Assembly: GCF_020026925.1 (NCBI RefSeq)
Contig: NZ_JAIQDW010000008.1
Span: 142,386-206,385 of the forward strand
Direction of reading: 5' to 3'
From: Flavobacterium hibisci
Lineage (GTDB): Bacteria > Bacteroidota > Bacteroidia > Flavobacteriales > Flavobacteriaceae
Length of the DNA: 64,000 bases
The position numbers and the translations under genes were made by a program. The notes under the pieces are model-generated. The model was not told where the DNA came from, made no database searches, and worked only from the letters and a program-made list of their open reading frames with translations. Below, in pieces: positions 42,266 to 52,177 of the stretch (its first letter is position 1; the number at the start of each line of letters is the position of its first letter).

Positions 42266-42837
42266 TTTTAATATTTCATTATATACGATGCCCAAACTAA
42301 AAACAAATTAAAAATGTGCTTTTGTGCACTCAGTTTTGACGGAATAATGATACAGGAACTGATTTTGAAATTCCTTTTTAAGCCTAAATTTTACCTGATT
42401 GGTTTTAATTTTAATAGTTTGCAAATTTATCTCAAAAACCCTATAAAATGTATTGTTTAATTAAAAAAAATGTAACAAATCGGATTAAAATAGTAATAAT
42501 TATTAGTTTTAATTTCTTTTTGTAAAGCTTGGTTTTTTAATTTTTTGGTGTTTTTTGAGCTGTTTTTTATTAGTTATTTAGATTCAATAAAACACCTTAA
42601 TACTACGACATCCAAGAAGTGAAATTTTATGAAATTTTACATATTTTAAGATAAAACCTGATATCTTCATAAGAATCTCTTTTACTTGAAATTTCCATTT
42701 TCTGTCTCCCAAAAAAAGCGTAAATTTGAATTCCTTCCAGTTTTCATTTCGACTTTTAGTATGTTTCATGTTGTCAGTATTTTGCAATGTGAAAGTTTGG
42801 GAATTTGGAACTTTAATATTTGACTTTTAACAACTTT
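42266..42837. other. 570-bp intergenic stretch between leuC and dnaE without a supported gene
   Basis: AT-rich spacer between divergent leuC and dnaE. It holds a small GTGCTTTTGTGCAC hairpin near 42320 and, on the minus strand at 42584-42787, a 67-codon open frame without family features that I do not call. No RNA gene, repeat family or riboswitch was recognised. The dnaE promoter is not clear: TAATATTTG at 42813-42821 is off the consensus by one base of spacing. Confidence 0.5.
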
Positions 42838-45800
42838 ATGTATTTAATATTCGATACCGAAACAACCGGATTACCAAAACGCTGGGATGCACCAATTACA
42901 GATTCTGATAACTGGCCCCGCTGTATTCAGATCGCCTGGCAGCTTCATGACGAAATGGGGCAGCTTATTGAACATCAGGATTATTTGGTAAAACCAGACG
43001 GATTTAATATTCCGTATGATGCTGAACGTATTCACGGAATCTCGACTGAATTAGCTGAAGCCGATGGAATCACGCTGGCCGAAGTTTTAGAAAAATTCAA
43101 TATTGCATTAAGCAAAACCAAATTTATCGTTGGTCAGAATTTAGGATTCGACGTTAATATTATGGGTGCTGAATTTCATAGAATGGGAGTTGAATCTCAA
43201 ATGAGTTCAATGCCCGTTTTAGATACTTGTACCGAAGTTACCGCATCATTATTAAAACTTCCTGGCGGGCGAGGAGGAAAATTCAAACTTCCGACTTTGA
43301 CGGAGCTTCACGAATATTTATTCAATGTTCCTTTCGCGGAAGCGCACAACGCAACTGCCGACGTTGAAGCAACAACGCGTTGTTTCCTGGAATTGGTAAG
43401 AAGAGAAGTTTTTACCAAAGAAGAATTAGACGTTCCGAAAGAGTATTTCAAAGATTTTCAGGAAAGAAATCCGCAGCCATTTCAGCTTATTGGTTTAAAA
43501 CACATCAATTTAAAAGCAGCTTCTGATAAAATCAGGGAGCAGCTTAAAGCTTTAGCCGGAGAAGGAAGGGAGGCGGTTGTTTCAGAAGAAGATAAAGCGG
43601 ATTTCAAAGCGGCAAAATTTGCGCATTTGCACAATCATACGCAGTTTTCAGTTTTGCAGTCGACTATCGGAATTGGGAATATTGTTTCGGCTACAGCCAA
43701 AAACGGAATGCCGGCTGTTGCCATGACTGATACTGGAAACATGATGGGCGCTTTCCATTTTGTGAGCGCTGTTATGAACCACAATAAAGGTGCTTCTGCC
43801 AAAAATAAAGCTTTAGCTGAAGCAGGAGAGGAGCCAACAGAAACCGAAATTAAACCCATTGTGGGTTGTGAATTTAATATTTGCGACAACCATTTAGATA
43901 AAAGCAAAAAGGACAATGGCTATCAGGTTGTCTTAATGGCTAAAAATAAAGCTGGTTATCACAATCTGGCTAAAATGGCTTCGATTGCTTATACCGACGG
44001 ATTTTATTATGTTCCGAGAATTGATAAAAATATTGTAGAGCAATACAAAGGCGACATTATGGTTCTGTCTGGGAATTTATACGGTGAAATTCCGAGTAAA
44101 ATTCTGAATATCGGTGAAAACCAAGCAGAGGAAGCATTGATTTGGTGGAAAGAACAATTTGGCGAAGACTTCTATCTGGAAGTGATGCGCCACAATCAGG
44201 AAGATGAAAATCGTGTAAACAAAACGCTGATTGAGTTTTCGCAAAAACACAATATCAAATTAATTGCGACCAACAATACCTATTATTTAAATAAAGAAGA
44301 TGCCAATGCGCACGACATTTTATTGTGTGTAAAAGACGGTGAAAAACAGGCAACGCCAATTGGTCGTGGCCGTGGTTACCGTTACGGACTTCCAAATCAG
44401 GAATATTATTTCAAGTCTCAGGACGAGATGAAAAAACTATTTGCCGATTTGCCGGAAGCGATTATCAACATTCAGGAAATTATCGATAAAGTAGAAACTT
44501 ATTCTCTTTACCGGGATGTATTGCTTCCAAAATTTGAAATTCCGGAAGAATTTTTTGATCCGGAAGATGAAAAAGACAATGGTGTTCGCGGTGAAAATGC
44601 TTATTTGCGTTATCTTACCATGGAAGGTGCTAAAAGAAGGTACGGCGAAATTACAGAGTCGATTCAGGAACGTCTGGATTTCGAATTATTGACAATTTCG
44701 AATTCAGGATATCCGGGTTACTTCCTGATTGTACAGGATTTCATTGCCGAAGCCAGAAAAATGGACGTTTCGGTAGGACCAGGACGTGGTTCTGCAGCCG
44801 GATCTGCGGTTGCATACTGTCTCGGAATTACCAATATTGACCCCATTAAATACGACTTGCTTTTTGAGCGTTTCCTAAATCCTGACCGTGTATCGATGCC
44901 CGATATTGATATCGACTTTGATGACGAGGGTCGTGGACGTGTAATGGAATATGTAATCAATAAATACGGTCAAAAACAGGTAGCGCAGATTATCACATAT
45001 GGTAAAATGGCAACCAAATCAGCTATTCGTGATACGGCGCGTGTACTGGATTTACCCTTATTTGAAGCCGACAGGATTGCTAAACTGATTCCTGCGATGA
45101 TGCCAGGAAAGTGGAATCTGGCACGATTTATTTCTGAGAGTGAAGATGAGGTTAAAAAAGCTTTAAAATCGTCTGAGGAATTTGACCGGGTTAAGGAATT
45201 AATTGCGATTGCCAATGAAGAAGATCTTGCAGGGGAAACCATTCAGCAGGCAAAAATACTTGAAGGTTCGATGCGTAATACGGGAATTCACGCCTGCGGG
45301 GTAATCATTACGCCGTCGGACATTACGAATTATGTTCCTGTGACAACCGCAAAAGATTCCGATTTGTATGTAACGCAGTTCGACAACTCGGTTGCAGAAA
45401 GTGCCGGATTGCTGAAAATGGACTTTTTGGGTCTGAAGACCCTTACACTGATAAAAGATACCGTAAAACTGGTAAAATACAGAACTGGAATTGATCTTGA
45501 CCCGGATACTTTTCCGATTGATGATCCTGAAACATATGCACTTTTCCAAAGAGGTGAAACGGTTGGAATCTTCCAATACGAGTCACCCGGAATGCAGAAA
45601 TACATGAAAGATCTGAAGCCAACGGTTTTTGGGGATTTAATTGCGATGAACGCCTTGTATCGTCCGGGACCTTTGGAGTATATTCCTTCTTTTGTTCGAA
45701 GAAAAAACGGTGATGAAGAAATCAAATACGATTTAGATGCCTGTGCCGAATATTTGTCAGAAACCTACGGAATTACAGTTTACCAGGAGCAGGTGATGCT

Positions 45801-47379
45801 TTTGTCTCAGTCTTTAGCAGGATTTACAAAGGGTGAGGCCGACGTCTTGCGTAAGGCGATGGGTAAAAAACAAAAAGACGTACTGGATAAAATGAAGCCT
45901 AAGTTTGTTGAGCAGGCATCGGCAAAAGGTCATGATGCTAAAGTTTTAGAGAAAATCTGGAAAGACTGGGAAGCCTTTGCGAGTTATGCCTTCAACAAAT
46001 CGCACTCGACTTGTTATGCGTGGATTGCCTACCAAACAGCTTATTTGAAAGCGCATTATCCTGCCGAATATATGGCGGCGGTACTTTCGAATAACATGAA
46101 CGATATCAAGCAGGTTTCTTTCTTCATGGAAGAATGTAAACGTATGGGATTACAGGTTTTAGGTCCTTGCGTAAACGAATCGTACTATAAATTTACGGTA
46201 AATGATGATTATGCGGTACGTTTTGGAATGGGGGCAATTAAAGGCGTAGGTTCCGGAGCTGTTGCAACCATTGTTGAAAACAGAAAAGACGGAAGATATA
46301 AATCAATTTTTGATCTGGCGAAAAGAATTGATTTGCGTGCCGCCAATAAAAAAGCGATTGAGAATTTAGCATTAGCCGGAGGATTTGATTCTTTTGAAGG
46401 AACAACAAGAGCACAGTACTTTCATGACGATGGTGACGGAATTACGTTCTACGAAAAAGCAATGCGCTATGGAAATAAGTTTCAGGAAAACGAAAATTCA
46501 TCGCAGGTAAGTTTGTTTGGAGAAACAAGCGAAGTACAGATTGCGGAACCTGTTGTACCGCCATGTGAAGACTGGAGTACGATGGAAAAACTCGCTAAAG
46601 AAAAAGAAGTTGTCGGAATCTATATTTCCGGACATCCGCTTGATGATTTTAAATTTGAAATGAAATACTTCTGTAATGCGAGACTGGAAGCATTGAAAAG
46701 CATGGAGCAGTATGTAGGGAAAAATCTAACCTTTGCCGGAATTATCAATAATGTACAGCATAGAATTTCTAAAAACGGAAAGGGGTGGGCGATGTTTACT
46801 CTCGAAGGTTATGATGAAAGTTATGAGTTCCGGATATTTAATGAAGAGTACCTTAAATTCCGCCATTTCCTGATTCAGAATAATTTTGCCCATATTAAGG
46901 TATTGATTAAAGATGGCTGGGTCAATCATGATACTGGAAAAAAATCAGAGCCGAGATTGCAGTTTGTTGAAGTAAGACAGTTACAGGATGTTTTGGAAGC
47001 ATTTGCTAAAAAATTGATTTTACTACTCAATATTAAAGACTTGCAAACAGAGTTTATTCATAAGTTAAGCAATCTGTTTAATACTTATAAAGGAGATAAT
47101 TCGGTGACTTTTGAAATCATGGAACTTGAAAAAATCAAGCGTATGGTTGAGGTTGAAACCGCCAATGAGTTTGAAGAAACAGACGACACCGTTTTTACAG
47201 ATGAAAATGATGATGGGGATGTTGTTCTTGACGATACTAAAATAAAAGAAGTAACAGAAGTTGAAGAAATAAAAGTAGTAACCAAATTGACTATGCCAAG
47301 CAGAAGGCTTAAAGTTAAAATTTCGACAGAATTGTTGCAGGAATTAGAAAAAATGCAGGTTAATTTTAAACTTAACTAA
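42838..47379 (+). CDS. dnaE: DNA polymerase III alpha subunit with N-terminal proofreading exonuclease
   Basis: A protein of about 1513 residues. Residues 1-190 are a DEDDh exonuclease: 'LIFDTETTGLPKRW' (Asp, Glu), 'IVGQNLGFDVNIM' (Asp) and 'HNATADVEATTR' (His-x4-Asp). A PHP domain starts at about 265 ('FAHLHNHTQFSVLQSTIGI'). The C-family polymerase core has 'GPGRGSAAGSAVAYCLGI' and the catalytic 'MPDIDIDFDDEGRG' (about residue 690), then 'HACGVIITPSDITNYVPV'. OB-fold and C-terminal parts follow. It is the replicative polymerase. ATG 42838 starts the exonuclease motif directly; an upstream TTG (42820) is unlikely. Confidence 0.96.
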   Translation: MYLIFDTETTGLPKRWDAPITDSDNWPRCIQIAWQLHDEMGQLIEHQDYLVKPDGFNIPYDAERIHGISTELAEADGITLAEVLEKFNIALSKTKFIVGQNLGFDVNIMGAEFHRMGVESQMSSMPVLDTCTEVTASLLKLPGGRGGKFKLPTLTELHEYLFNVPFAEAHNATADVEATTRCFLELVRREVFTKEELDVPKEYFKDFQERNPQPFQLIGLKHINLKAASDKIREQLKALAGEGREAVVSEEDKADFKAAKFAHLHNHTQFSVLQSTIGIGNIVSATAKNGMPAVAMTDTGNMMGAFHFVSAVMNHNKGASAKNKALAEAGEEPTETEIKPIVGCEFNICDNHLDKSKKDNGYQVVLMAKNKAGYHNLAKMASIAYTDGFYYVPRIDKNIVEQYKGDIMVLSGNLYGEIPSKILNIGENQAEEALIWWKEQFGEDFYLEVMRHNQEDENRVNKTLIEFSQKHNIKLIATNNTYYLNKEDANAHDILLCVKDGEKQATPIGRGRGYRYGLPNQEYYFKSQDEMKKLFADLPEAIINIQEIIDKVETYSLYRDVLLPKFEIPEEFFDPEDEKDNGVRGENAYLRYLTMEGAKRRYGEITESIQERLDFELLTISNSGYPGYFLIVQDFIAEARKMDVSVGPGRGSAAGSAVAYCLGITNIDPIKYDLLFERFLNPDRVSMPDIDIDFDDEGRGRVMEYVINKYGQKQVAQIITYGKMATKSAIRDTARVLDLPLFEADRIAKLIPAMMPGKWNLARFISESEDEVKKALKSSEEFDRVKELIAIANEEDLAGETIQQAKILEGSMRNTGIHACGVIITPSDITNYVPVTTAKDSDLYVTQFDNSVAESAGLLKMDFLGLKTLTLIKDTVKLVKYRTGIDLDPDTFPIDDPETYALFQRGETVGIFQYESPGMQKYMKDLKPTVFGDLIAMNALYRPGPLEYIPSFVRRKNGDEEIKYDLDACAEYLSETYGITVYQEQVMLLSQSLAGFTKGEADVLRKAMGKKQKDVLDKMKPKFVEQASAKGHDAKVLEKIWKDWEAFASYAFNKSHSTCYAWIAYQTAYLKAHYPAEYMAAVLSNNMNDIKQVSFFMEECKRMGLQVLGPCVNESYYKFTVNDDYAVRFGMGAIKGVGSGAVATIVENRKDGRYKSIFDLAKRIDLRAANKKAIENLALAGGFDSFEGTTRAQYFHDDGDGITFYEKAMRYGNKFQENENSSQVSLFGETSEVQIAEPVVPPCEDWSTMEKLAKEKEVVGIYISGHPLDDFKFEMKYFCNARLEALKSMEQYVGKNLTFAGIINNVQHRISKNGKGWAMFTLEGYDESYEFRIFNEEYLKFRHFLIQNNFAHIKVLIKDGWVNHDTGKKSEPRLQFVEVRQLQDVLEAFAKKLILLLNIKDLQTEFIHKLSNLFNTYKGDNSVTFEIMELEKIKRMVEVETANEFEETDDTVFTDENDDGDVVLDDTKIKEVTEVEEIKVVTKLTMPSRRLKVKISTELLQELEKMQVNFKLN

Positions 47380-47526
47380 AAATTTAACAGTTAAAATTTA
47401 ATTAATAATATGATTTTTAGGTTAAAATTATGCGTGCATAGTAGATTCTTTCGCGAATAATTTGTAAATTGACAGTTATGATAAAACAGTGTGGGAATGC
47501 TGTAAAAAAAGATATCTAATTTATTT

Positions 47527-47534
47527 TATGTTTG
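47527..47534 (+). promoter_or_regulatory. -7 promoter element of the barrel-protein gene
   Basis: TATGTTTG fits TAnnTTTG, 22 bp before the ATG at 47557. It excludes a GTG start at 47536 in practice because transcription would begin near 47541. Confidence 0.5.
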
Positions 47535-47556
47535 TGTGAAATTAATAAAGAAAATT

Positions 47557-48507
47557 ATGAAAAAGCATTTATTTTTAATCGGATTAATGATTTGTTCCAT
47601 GGCCACAATGGCACAGTCAGAAAGTGCAGATAAACCGGAAAGCTGGTATTTTAAATTGGGTGGATCTTACTTCATTCAGACAGCCGCGACGGAGTTTCCA
47701 ATTGTAAATGGTCAATTGCCTAATACGGATGTGTATGGGGCTAATGGAACCACTTTAATTTCGAGAGAAACGAATCATGGTTCATTCGGAGAAGGATTTC
47801 GTACGGGTTTAACTGCTGGATACCGTTTTTCAACACGTTTAGGAGTTGAAATGGGGATCAACTATTATTCCAGTGCTGATAAATTGATGGTTGAAACTAC
47901 AAATCGTTTAGTTGCTACTTCACCAACAAATATTTTTGTAACAGGAGATGCTGTCGGGAAAATAAGAGCTTGGGATTTATCTCCTTCATTAGTATTATTC
48001 TTAGGAGAAGCCAGAGGTTTTGAACCTTACACAAAAGTGGGGGTTATTGTTCCTATTCACGGAGATTTAACTATTGAAACAAATCGTGAGTATTATACTG
48101 TAGCACCAACCAGAACAACAGTAGCAAAAACATATGCTGAGGATGTTGTAAAACCTAATCCAACTCTTGGTTTTATGGCTGCGATTGGAACTTCATATAA
48201 ATTGGGTAAAAAACTGGCATTATTTGCTGAAATTGAATACAGAAACTTTACTGTTCATGGAGATACAAAAGAAACTACTGTGTTTACTGAAAATGGTGTA
48301 GATAAATTGCATACACCAACTACTTTTAGACCAGATGCTTCTTATTCTGCGATTCATACGAATTATGTAGATAAATTAACGACAACTTCTAATAGTAAAG
48401 TAACGAATGCTGCTGGTTTTGATGATACAAAAGCAACTGATGATATTAGTTCGTATGTTGGAATTTCTGGTGTAGGATTAACAATAGGTCTTAAATACAG
48501 TCTGTAA
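47557..48507 (+). CDS. Outer-membrane beta-barrel protein
   Basis: A 316-residue protein with a signal peptide (MKKHLFLIGLMICSMATMAQ) and a barrel-like body of alternating strands: 'WYFKLGGSYFIQTAATEF', 'GEGFRTGLTAGYRFSTRLGVEMGINYYSS', 'GFEPYTKVGVIVPIHGDLTIETN', 'GFMAAIGTSYKLGKKLALFAEIEYRNFTVHG'. It ends in the strand 'GVGLTIGLKYSL', in the style of OmpA/OmpW-like barrels. The transported or bound substance is unknown. It stands alone after dnaE, with its own terminator. Confidence 0.85.
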   Translation: MKKHLFLIGLMICSMATMAQSESADKPESWYFKLGGSYFIQTAATEFPIVNGQLPNTDVYGANGTTLISRETNHGSFGEGFRTGLTAGYRFSTRLGVEMGINYYSSADKLMVETTNRLVATSPTNIFVTGDAVGKIRAWDLSPSLVLFLGEARGFEPYTKVGVIVPIHGDLTIETNREYYTVAPTRTTVAKTYAEDVVKPNPTLGFMAAIGTSYKLGKKLALFAEIEYRNFTVHGDTKETTVFTENGVDKLHTPTTFRPDASYSAIHTNYVDKLTTTSNSKVTNAAGFDDTKATDDISSYVGISGVGLTIGLKYSL

Positions 48508-48530
48508 TTTTCCACTTCTAATAATTTACA

Positions 48531-48567
48531 AAAAAAGAGGATATTTTTTCGAATATCCTATTTTTTG
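48531..48567 (+). terminator. Terminator of the barrel-protein gene
   Basis: GGATATT and AATATCC arms around 5 bases, flanked by an A run and a T run, 24 bp after the stop and directly before the 100-bp repeat. Confidence 0.8.
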
Positions 48568-48575
48568 CATTTTTT

Positions 48576-48675
48576 GTCATTTCGACGAAAGGAGAAATCA
48601 CACTAGTAATTCGACAAAGATTGACAATTCACTTTGCGGAATTTCGCGTGTGATTTCTCCTTTCGTCGAAATGAC
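48576..48675. repeat. 100-bp palindromic intergenic element (copy 2)
   Basis: Starts GTCATTTCGACGAAAGGAG and ends CCTTTCGTCGAAATGAC, exactly 100 bp like copy 1 at 27471-27570. The outer 28 bases or so on each side form the stem. The centre carries TTCGACAAAGATTG and CTTTGCGGA in the same order as copy 1. It lies between convergent genes. Confidence 0.87.
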
Positions 48676-48681
48676 AGAGTT

Positions 48682-49674
48682 TTATTTCGAATTTCTAAAT
48701 TCCTTCAAAACCTGATCAATAACCCAGGTTGTCCTGGCTGCGGATGTTCCTTTTGAAGGAGAAAATCCTTCTTTGCCTAAAAGTTCTTCCATGACGGTTT
48801 CAATAAATGGCTGCTGAATATGTAGCGGATTTTCGATTGTAATGGTTTCTTTTTCTCCATTTGCATATTCAATAAGGATTGGATCTTCTCCGAAAGTTGA
48901 AAATGCTATTTTGCCTTTGTCGCCCACAATTTCGGTATTGTCATAACGTTCAAAACTGGCGAAATTCCATAATCCGGATCCGTGAATTCCATTTTCGAAC
49001 AGAAAAGACATTGAAACAGCATCTTCGGCAGGGTAGGCTTTTAACTGAGAAGTAGCATGTCCGCGAACGGATTTTATCGGGCCTAAAACAAAATCTAAAA
49101 AGTCTAAAGTATGGCAAGCCAGATCAACAAAAATTCCGCCGCCTGAAATGTGAGGTAAAACGGTCCACGGAAGATTGATTTCGTCGTCATAACGTTCTTC
49201 AAAAGGATGGTACAAAACACAGTTTACGTGGCGGATGTTTCCTAACTTTCCTTCATCGATTATTTCTTTGATTTTTAAAAACCGTGGTAAAGATCTTCTG
49301 TAATAGGCCACAAACAACGGAACATTGTGTTCTTTACATATGCTGATCATTTCGTTGCATTCTTCAAAAGTCAGCGCCATAGGTTTTTCGACATAAACCG
49401 GTTTTCCGGCTTTGGCACACAAAATCGTATATTCTTTATGAGAAGATGGAGGAGTAGCAATATAAACGGCATCAACTTCAGGATCATTTATTAAATCGGT
49501 AGCATTTGAATACCATTTCGGAACGTTGTGGCGTTTGGCGTAATCTTCGGAAAGTGCTGCATCTCTTCGCATAACAGCAACTAAAGCAGAGTTTGGTGCT
49601 TTCTGAAATGCCGGACCGCTTTTGACTTCAGTTACATTTCCACAGCCTATGATTCCCCATTTTATAATTTTCAT
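48682..49674 (-). CDS. Gfo/Idh/MocA family oxidoreductase
   Basis: A 330-residue NAD(P)-dependent enzyme. The N-terminal Rossmann fold begins 'IKWGIIGCGNVTEVKSGPAFQ' and includes 'VDAVYIATPPSSHKEYTILCAKAGKPVYVEKPMALTFEE' with the EKP motif (about residues 95-97). The C-terminal alpha/beta domain has 'GGGIFVDLACHTLDFLDFVLG' with the conserved His. Substrates in this family are mostly sugars or cyclitols; none can be assigned here. It appears monocistronic, between two palindromic repeats. Confidence 0.92.
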   Translation of the reverse strand: MKIIKWGIIGCGNVTEVKSGPAFQKAPNSALVAVMRRDAALSEDYAKRHNVPKWYSNATDLINDPEVDAVYIATPPSSHKEYTILCAKAGKPVYVEKPMALTFEECNEMISICKEHNVPLFVAYYRRSLPRFLKIKEIIDEGKLGNIRHVNCVLYHPFEERYDDEINLPWTVLPHISGGGIFVDLACHTLDFLDFVLGPIKSVRGHATSQLKAYPAEDAVSMSFLFENGIHGSGLWNFASFERYDNTEIVGDKGKIAFSTFGEDPILIEYANGEKETITIENPLHIQQPFIETVMEELLGKEGFSPSKGTSAARTTWVIDQVLKEFRNSK

Positions 49675-49719
49675 GGTTTGTTTTTTTAAGTTATTTCAAA
49701 TTTAAGTTTTATAAAAAAG

Positions 49720-49889
49720 TTAGCCACGAATTCACGAATTTATTTCACGCAGATTTTACAGATCTAAACAGATTTAAATTGATTCCATTAAAAAATCTGT
49801 GTGCATCTGCTAAAATCTATTTTAAATCTGCGTGAAATAAAAAATAAAGCCACGATATTCAGAAAAATAATTCGTGAATTCGTGGCTAA
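49720..49889. repeat. 170-bp nested palindromic repeat, CCACGAATTCACGAAT type
   Basis: Outer arms TTAGCCACGAATTCACGAAT and ATTCGTGAATTCGTGGCTAA, inner arms TTTCACGCAGATTT and AAATCTGCGTGAAA, and further ATCTG/CAGAT pairs toward the centre. It lies between the oxidoreductase and prolyl oligopeptidase genes, upstream of the former. Long nested stems suggest an element that can fold into a large hairpin as RNA or single-stranded DNA. Confidence 0.8.
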
Positions 49890-49909
49890 AAAAGTTTAGT
49901 TTTAAAGTC

Positions 49910-52018
49910 TTATTTCTTAGGCAATGATTTAAAACCCATATTGTAAAGCGTGAACGCCTGTATATCTACATTTTCCTGAATCGTAGCCGCAACAGATTTA
50001 CCTGCTCCGTGACCTGCTTTTACATCAATACGAATCAACACAGGATTGTCTCCCGTTTGTTTTTCCTGTAATTCAGAAGCGAATTTGAAACTGTGAGCAG
50101 GAACCACACGATCGTCATGATCTCCGGTTGTGACCATTGTTGCAGGATAATGAGTTCCTTTTTTAACGTTGTGAACCGGAGAATATCCTTTTAAGTATTC
50201 GAACATTTCTTTATTATCCTGAGAAGTTCCGTAGTCATAAGCCCATCCTGCACCTGCTGTAAAGGCATTGTAACGAAGCATATCCATAACGCCAACTGCT
50301 GGTAAAGCTACTTTCATCAAATCAGGACGCTGTGTCATAGTGGCCCCAACTAATAAACCTCCGTTTGAACCTCCTCGAATGGCTAAGAAATCGGATGAGG
50401 TATATTTTTGCGCAATTAAATATTCGGCTGCGGCAATAAAATCATCAAATACATTTTGTTTTTGAAGTTTTGTTCCGGCATCATGCCATTTTTTTCCGTA
50501 TTCACCGCCGCCTCGTAAATTGGCAACGGCATAAACGCCTCCATTCTCTAACCAAACTGCATTTGCAATACTGAAAGCCGGGGTTAAGCTAATATTGAAT
50601 CCTCCATAACCGTAAAGGATTGTTGGGTTTTTACCGTCTAATTTTGTTCCCTTTTTGTAGGTAATAATCATCGGGATTTTGGTTCCGTCTTTTGAAGTAT
50701 AAAAAACTTGTTTAGATTCGTAGTCTTCACTTTTGAAATCTACTTTTGGTTTTTGATAAATTTCAGATTTCCCTGATTTTGGTTCAAAAGAATAAATGCT
50801 TCCCGGAGTGGTATAATTAGTAAAGGTGTAATATAAAATCTTTTCCTCTTTTTTACCGCCAAATCCACCTGCAGTTCCCACAGCAGGAAGTTTGATTTCA
50901 CGCACTAATTTTCCGCTGTAATCGTATTGCTGTACAAATGAAACAGCATCTTTTGTATAGTTGGCAAAGAAATATCCTGCACCGGTTGAAGGTGACAAAA
51001 TATCTTTAGTTTCTTTAATAAAATCTTTCCAGTTTTCCGGTTTTGGATTGCTAAAATCAACCGTTACAACACGTTTGTTTGGAGCATTAAGGTCGGTTTC
51101 GATAAACAATTTGCTTCCTTCATTTTCTATGATACTATTGTCGCTGTTAAAGTTGTCCACAATCGTAACAATTGGACTGTTTGGTTTGGTAAGGTCTTTA
51201 ATGTACAACTCATTTCCGTAAGTAGAATTGGCTGCTGTGATCACCAGATAACTATTGTCCTCAGTAACATAACCTCCAACATATCTTCTCTTTTGGTCGC
51301 TGCCAAAAATAACTTTATCATCCTTTTGGGAAGTTCCTAATTTGTGGAAATACAATTTATGCTGATCTGTTTTGGCAGACAATTCACTTCCTTTTGGCTT
51401 GTCATAGCTGGAGTAGTAAAAACCTTCATTTTTATACCATGAAATCCCGCTGAATTTTACATCGACTAAAGTGTCTTCCAAAACTTTTTTCGAAAGCGCA
51501 TCAATTATAATTACTTTTCGCCAGTCGCTTCCTCCTTCGGAAATAGAATAAGCGGCTTTTGATCCGTCTTTTGAAAAATCCAGTCCTCCAAGCGAAGTGG
51601 TTCCGTCTTTAGAAAAGGTGTTCGGATCTAAAAAAACTTCTTCTTTACCGCTTTTGTCTTTCCTGTAAACAACCGATTGGTTCTGAAGTCCATTGTTTTT
51701 AAAATAGTAGGTAAAATTCCCTTCTTTAAAAGGAGCGCCTATTTTTTCGTAATTCCAAAGTTTTTCCATTCTTGCCTTTAAAGCATCGCGAAACGGAATC
51801 TGATTAAGATAGGCATACGTTACTTCATTTTGTGCTTTTACCCAGGAACCAGTTTCTTCTGATTTATCATCTTCAAGCCAGCGGTAAGGATCAGCTACTT
51901 TGGTATCAAAATAAACATCAACAGTTTCTCCTTTTTTAGTTTCTGGATACTTAATTTTACTTTGACCGGAAGAAATTCCTACTGTAGTTATTGCCATTAT
52001 TAGAAATGTTTTTTTCAT
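49910..52018 (-). CDS. Prolyl oligopeptidase family serine peptidase (S9A)
   Basis: A 702-residue protein with a signal peptide ([20 protein letters not shown]). A seven-bladed propeller (about 75-420) follows an N-terminal piece '[41 protein letters not shown]', which is typical of prolyl oligopeptidase. The C-terminal hydrolase domain has the nucleophile Ser in '[21 protein letters not shown]', Asp in '[13 protein letters not shown]' and His in '[12 protein letters not shown]'. It cleaves peptides after proline, probably in the periplasm. It appears monocistronic. Confidence 0.95.
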   Translation of the reverse strand: MKKTFLIMAITTVGISSGQSKIKYPETKKGETVDVYFDTKVADPYRWLEDDKSEETGSWVKAQNEVTYAYLNQIPFRDALKARMEKLWNYEKIGAPFKEGNFTYYFKNNGLQNQSVVYRKDKSGKEEVFLDPNTFSKDGTTSLGGLDFSKDGSKAAYSISEGGSDWRKVIIIDALSKKVLEDTLVDVKFSGISWYKNEGFYYSSYDKPKGSELSAKTDQHKLYFHKLGTSQKDDKVIFGSDQKRRYVGGYVTEDNSYLVITAANSTYGNELYIKDLTKPNSPIVTIVDNFNSDNSIIENEGSKLFIETDLNAPNKRVVTVDFSNPKPENWKDFIKETKDILSPSTGAGYFFANYTKDAVSFVQQYDYSGKLVREIKLPAVGTAGGFGGKKEEKILYYTFTNYTTPGSIYSFEPKSGKSEIYQKPKVDFKSEDYESKQVFYTSKDGTKIPMIITYKKGTKLDGKNPTILYGYGGFNISLTPAFSIANAVWLENGGVYAVANLRGGGEYGKKWHDAGTKLQKQNVFDDFIAAAEYLIAQKYTSSDFLAIRGGSNGGLLVGATMTQRPDLMKVALPAVGVMDMLRYNAFTAGAGWAYDYGTSQDNKEMFEYLKGYSPVHNVKKGTHYPATMVTTGDHDDRVVPAHSFKFASELQEKQTGDNPVLIRIDVKAGHGAGKSVAATIQENVDIQAFTLYNMGFKSLPKK

Positions 52019-52074
52019 AGTTAGTTTTTATCTGTTGTAACAAAAATAGCATTTTTTGTGAAAATTGATAAATG

Positions 52075-52170
52075 TTTAACCGCAAAGTATGCAAGGAAAA
52101 AAACGCAAAGTTCGCAAAGTTTTTTATTTGCTTTGCGAACTTTGCGCTTCTTAGCGTCTTTGCGGTTAAA
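52075..52170. repeat. 96-bp nested palindrome, CGCAAAG type
   Basis: Outer arms TTTAACCGCAAAG and CTTTGCGGTTAAA (perfect, 13 bp) and inner arms CGCAAAGTTCGCAAAG and CTTTGCGAACTTTGCG (perfect, 16 bp) around TTTTTTATTTG. It lies between the TonB receptor and the prolyl oligopeptidase genes. The sigma-operon terminator at 25669-25708 uses related words. Confidence 0.82.
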
Positions 52171-52177
52171 TAAGATT

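Noticed and set aside
42584..42787. A 67-codon minus-strand open frame between leuC and dnaE
   Set aside because: No recognisable domain, no promoter or terminator fitting it, and composition like AT-rich spacer. A chance frame is likelier.
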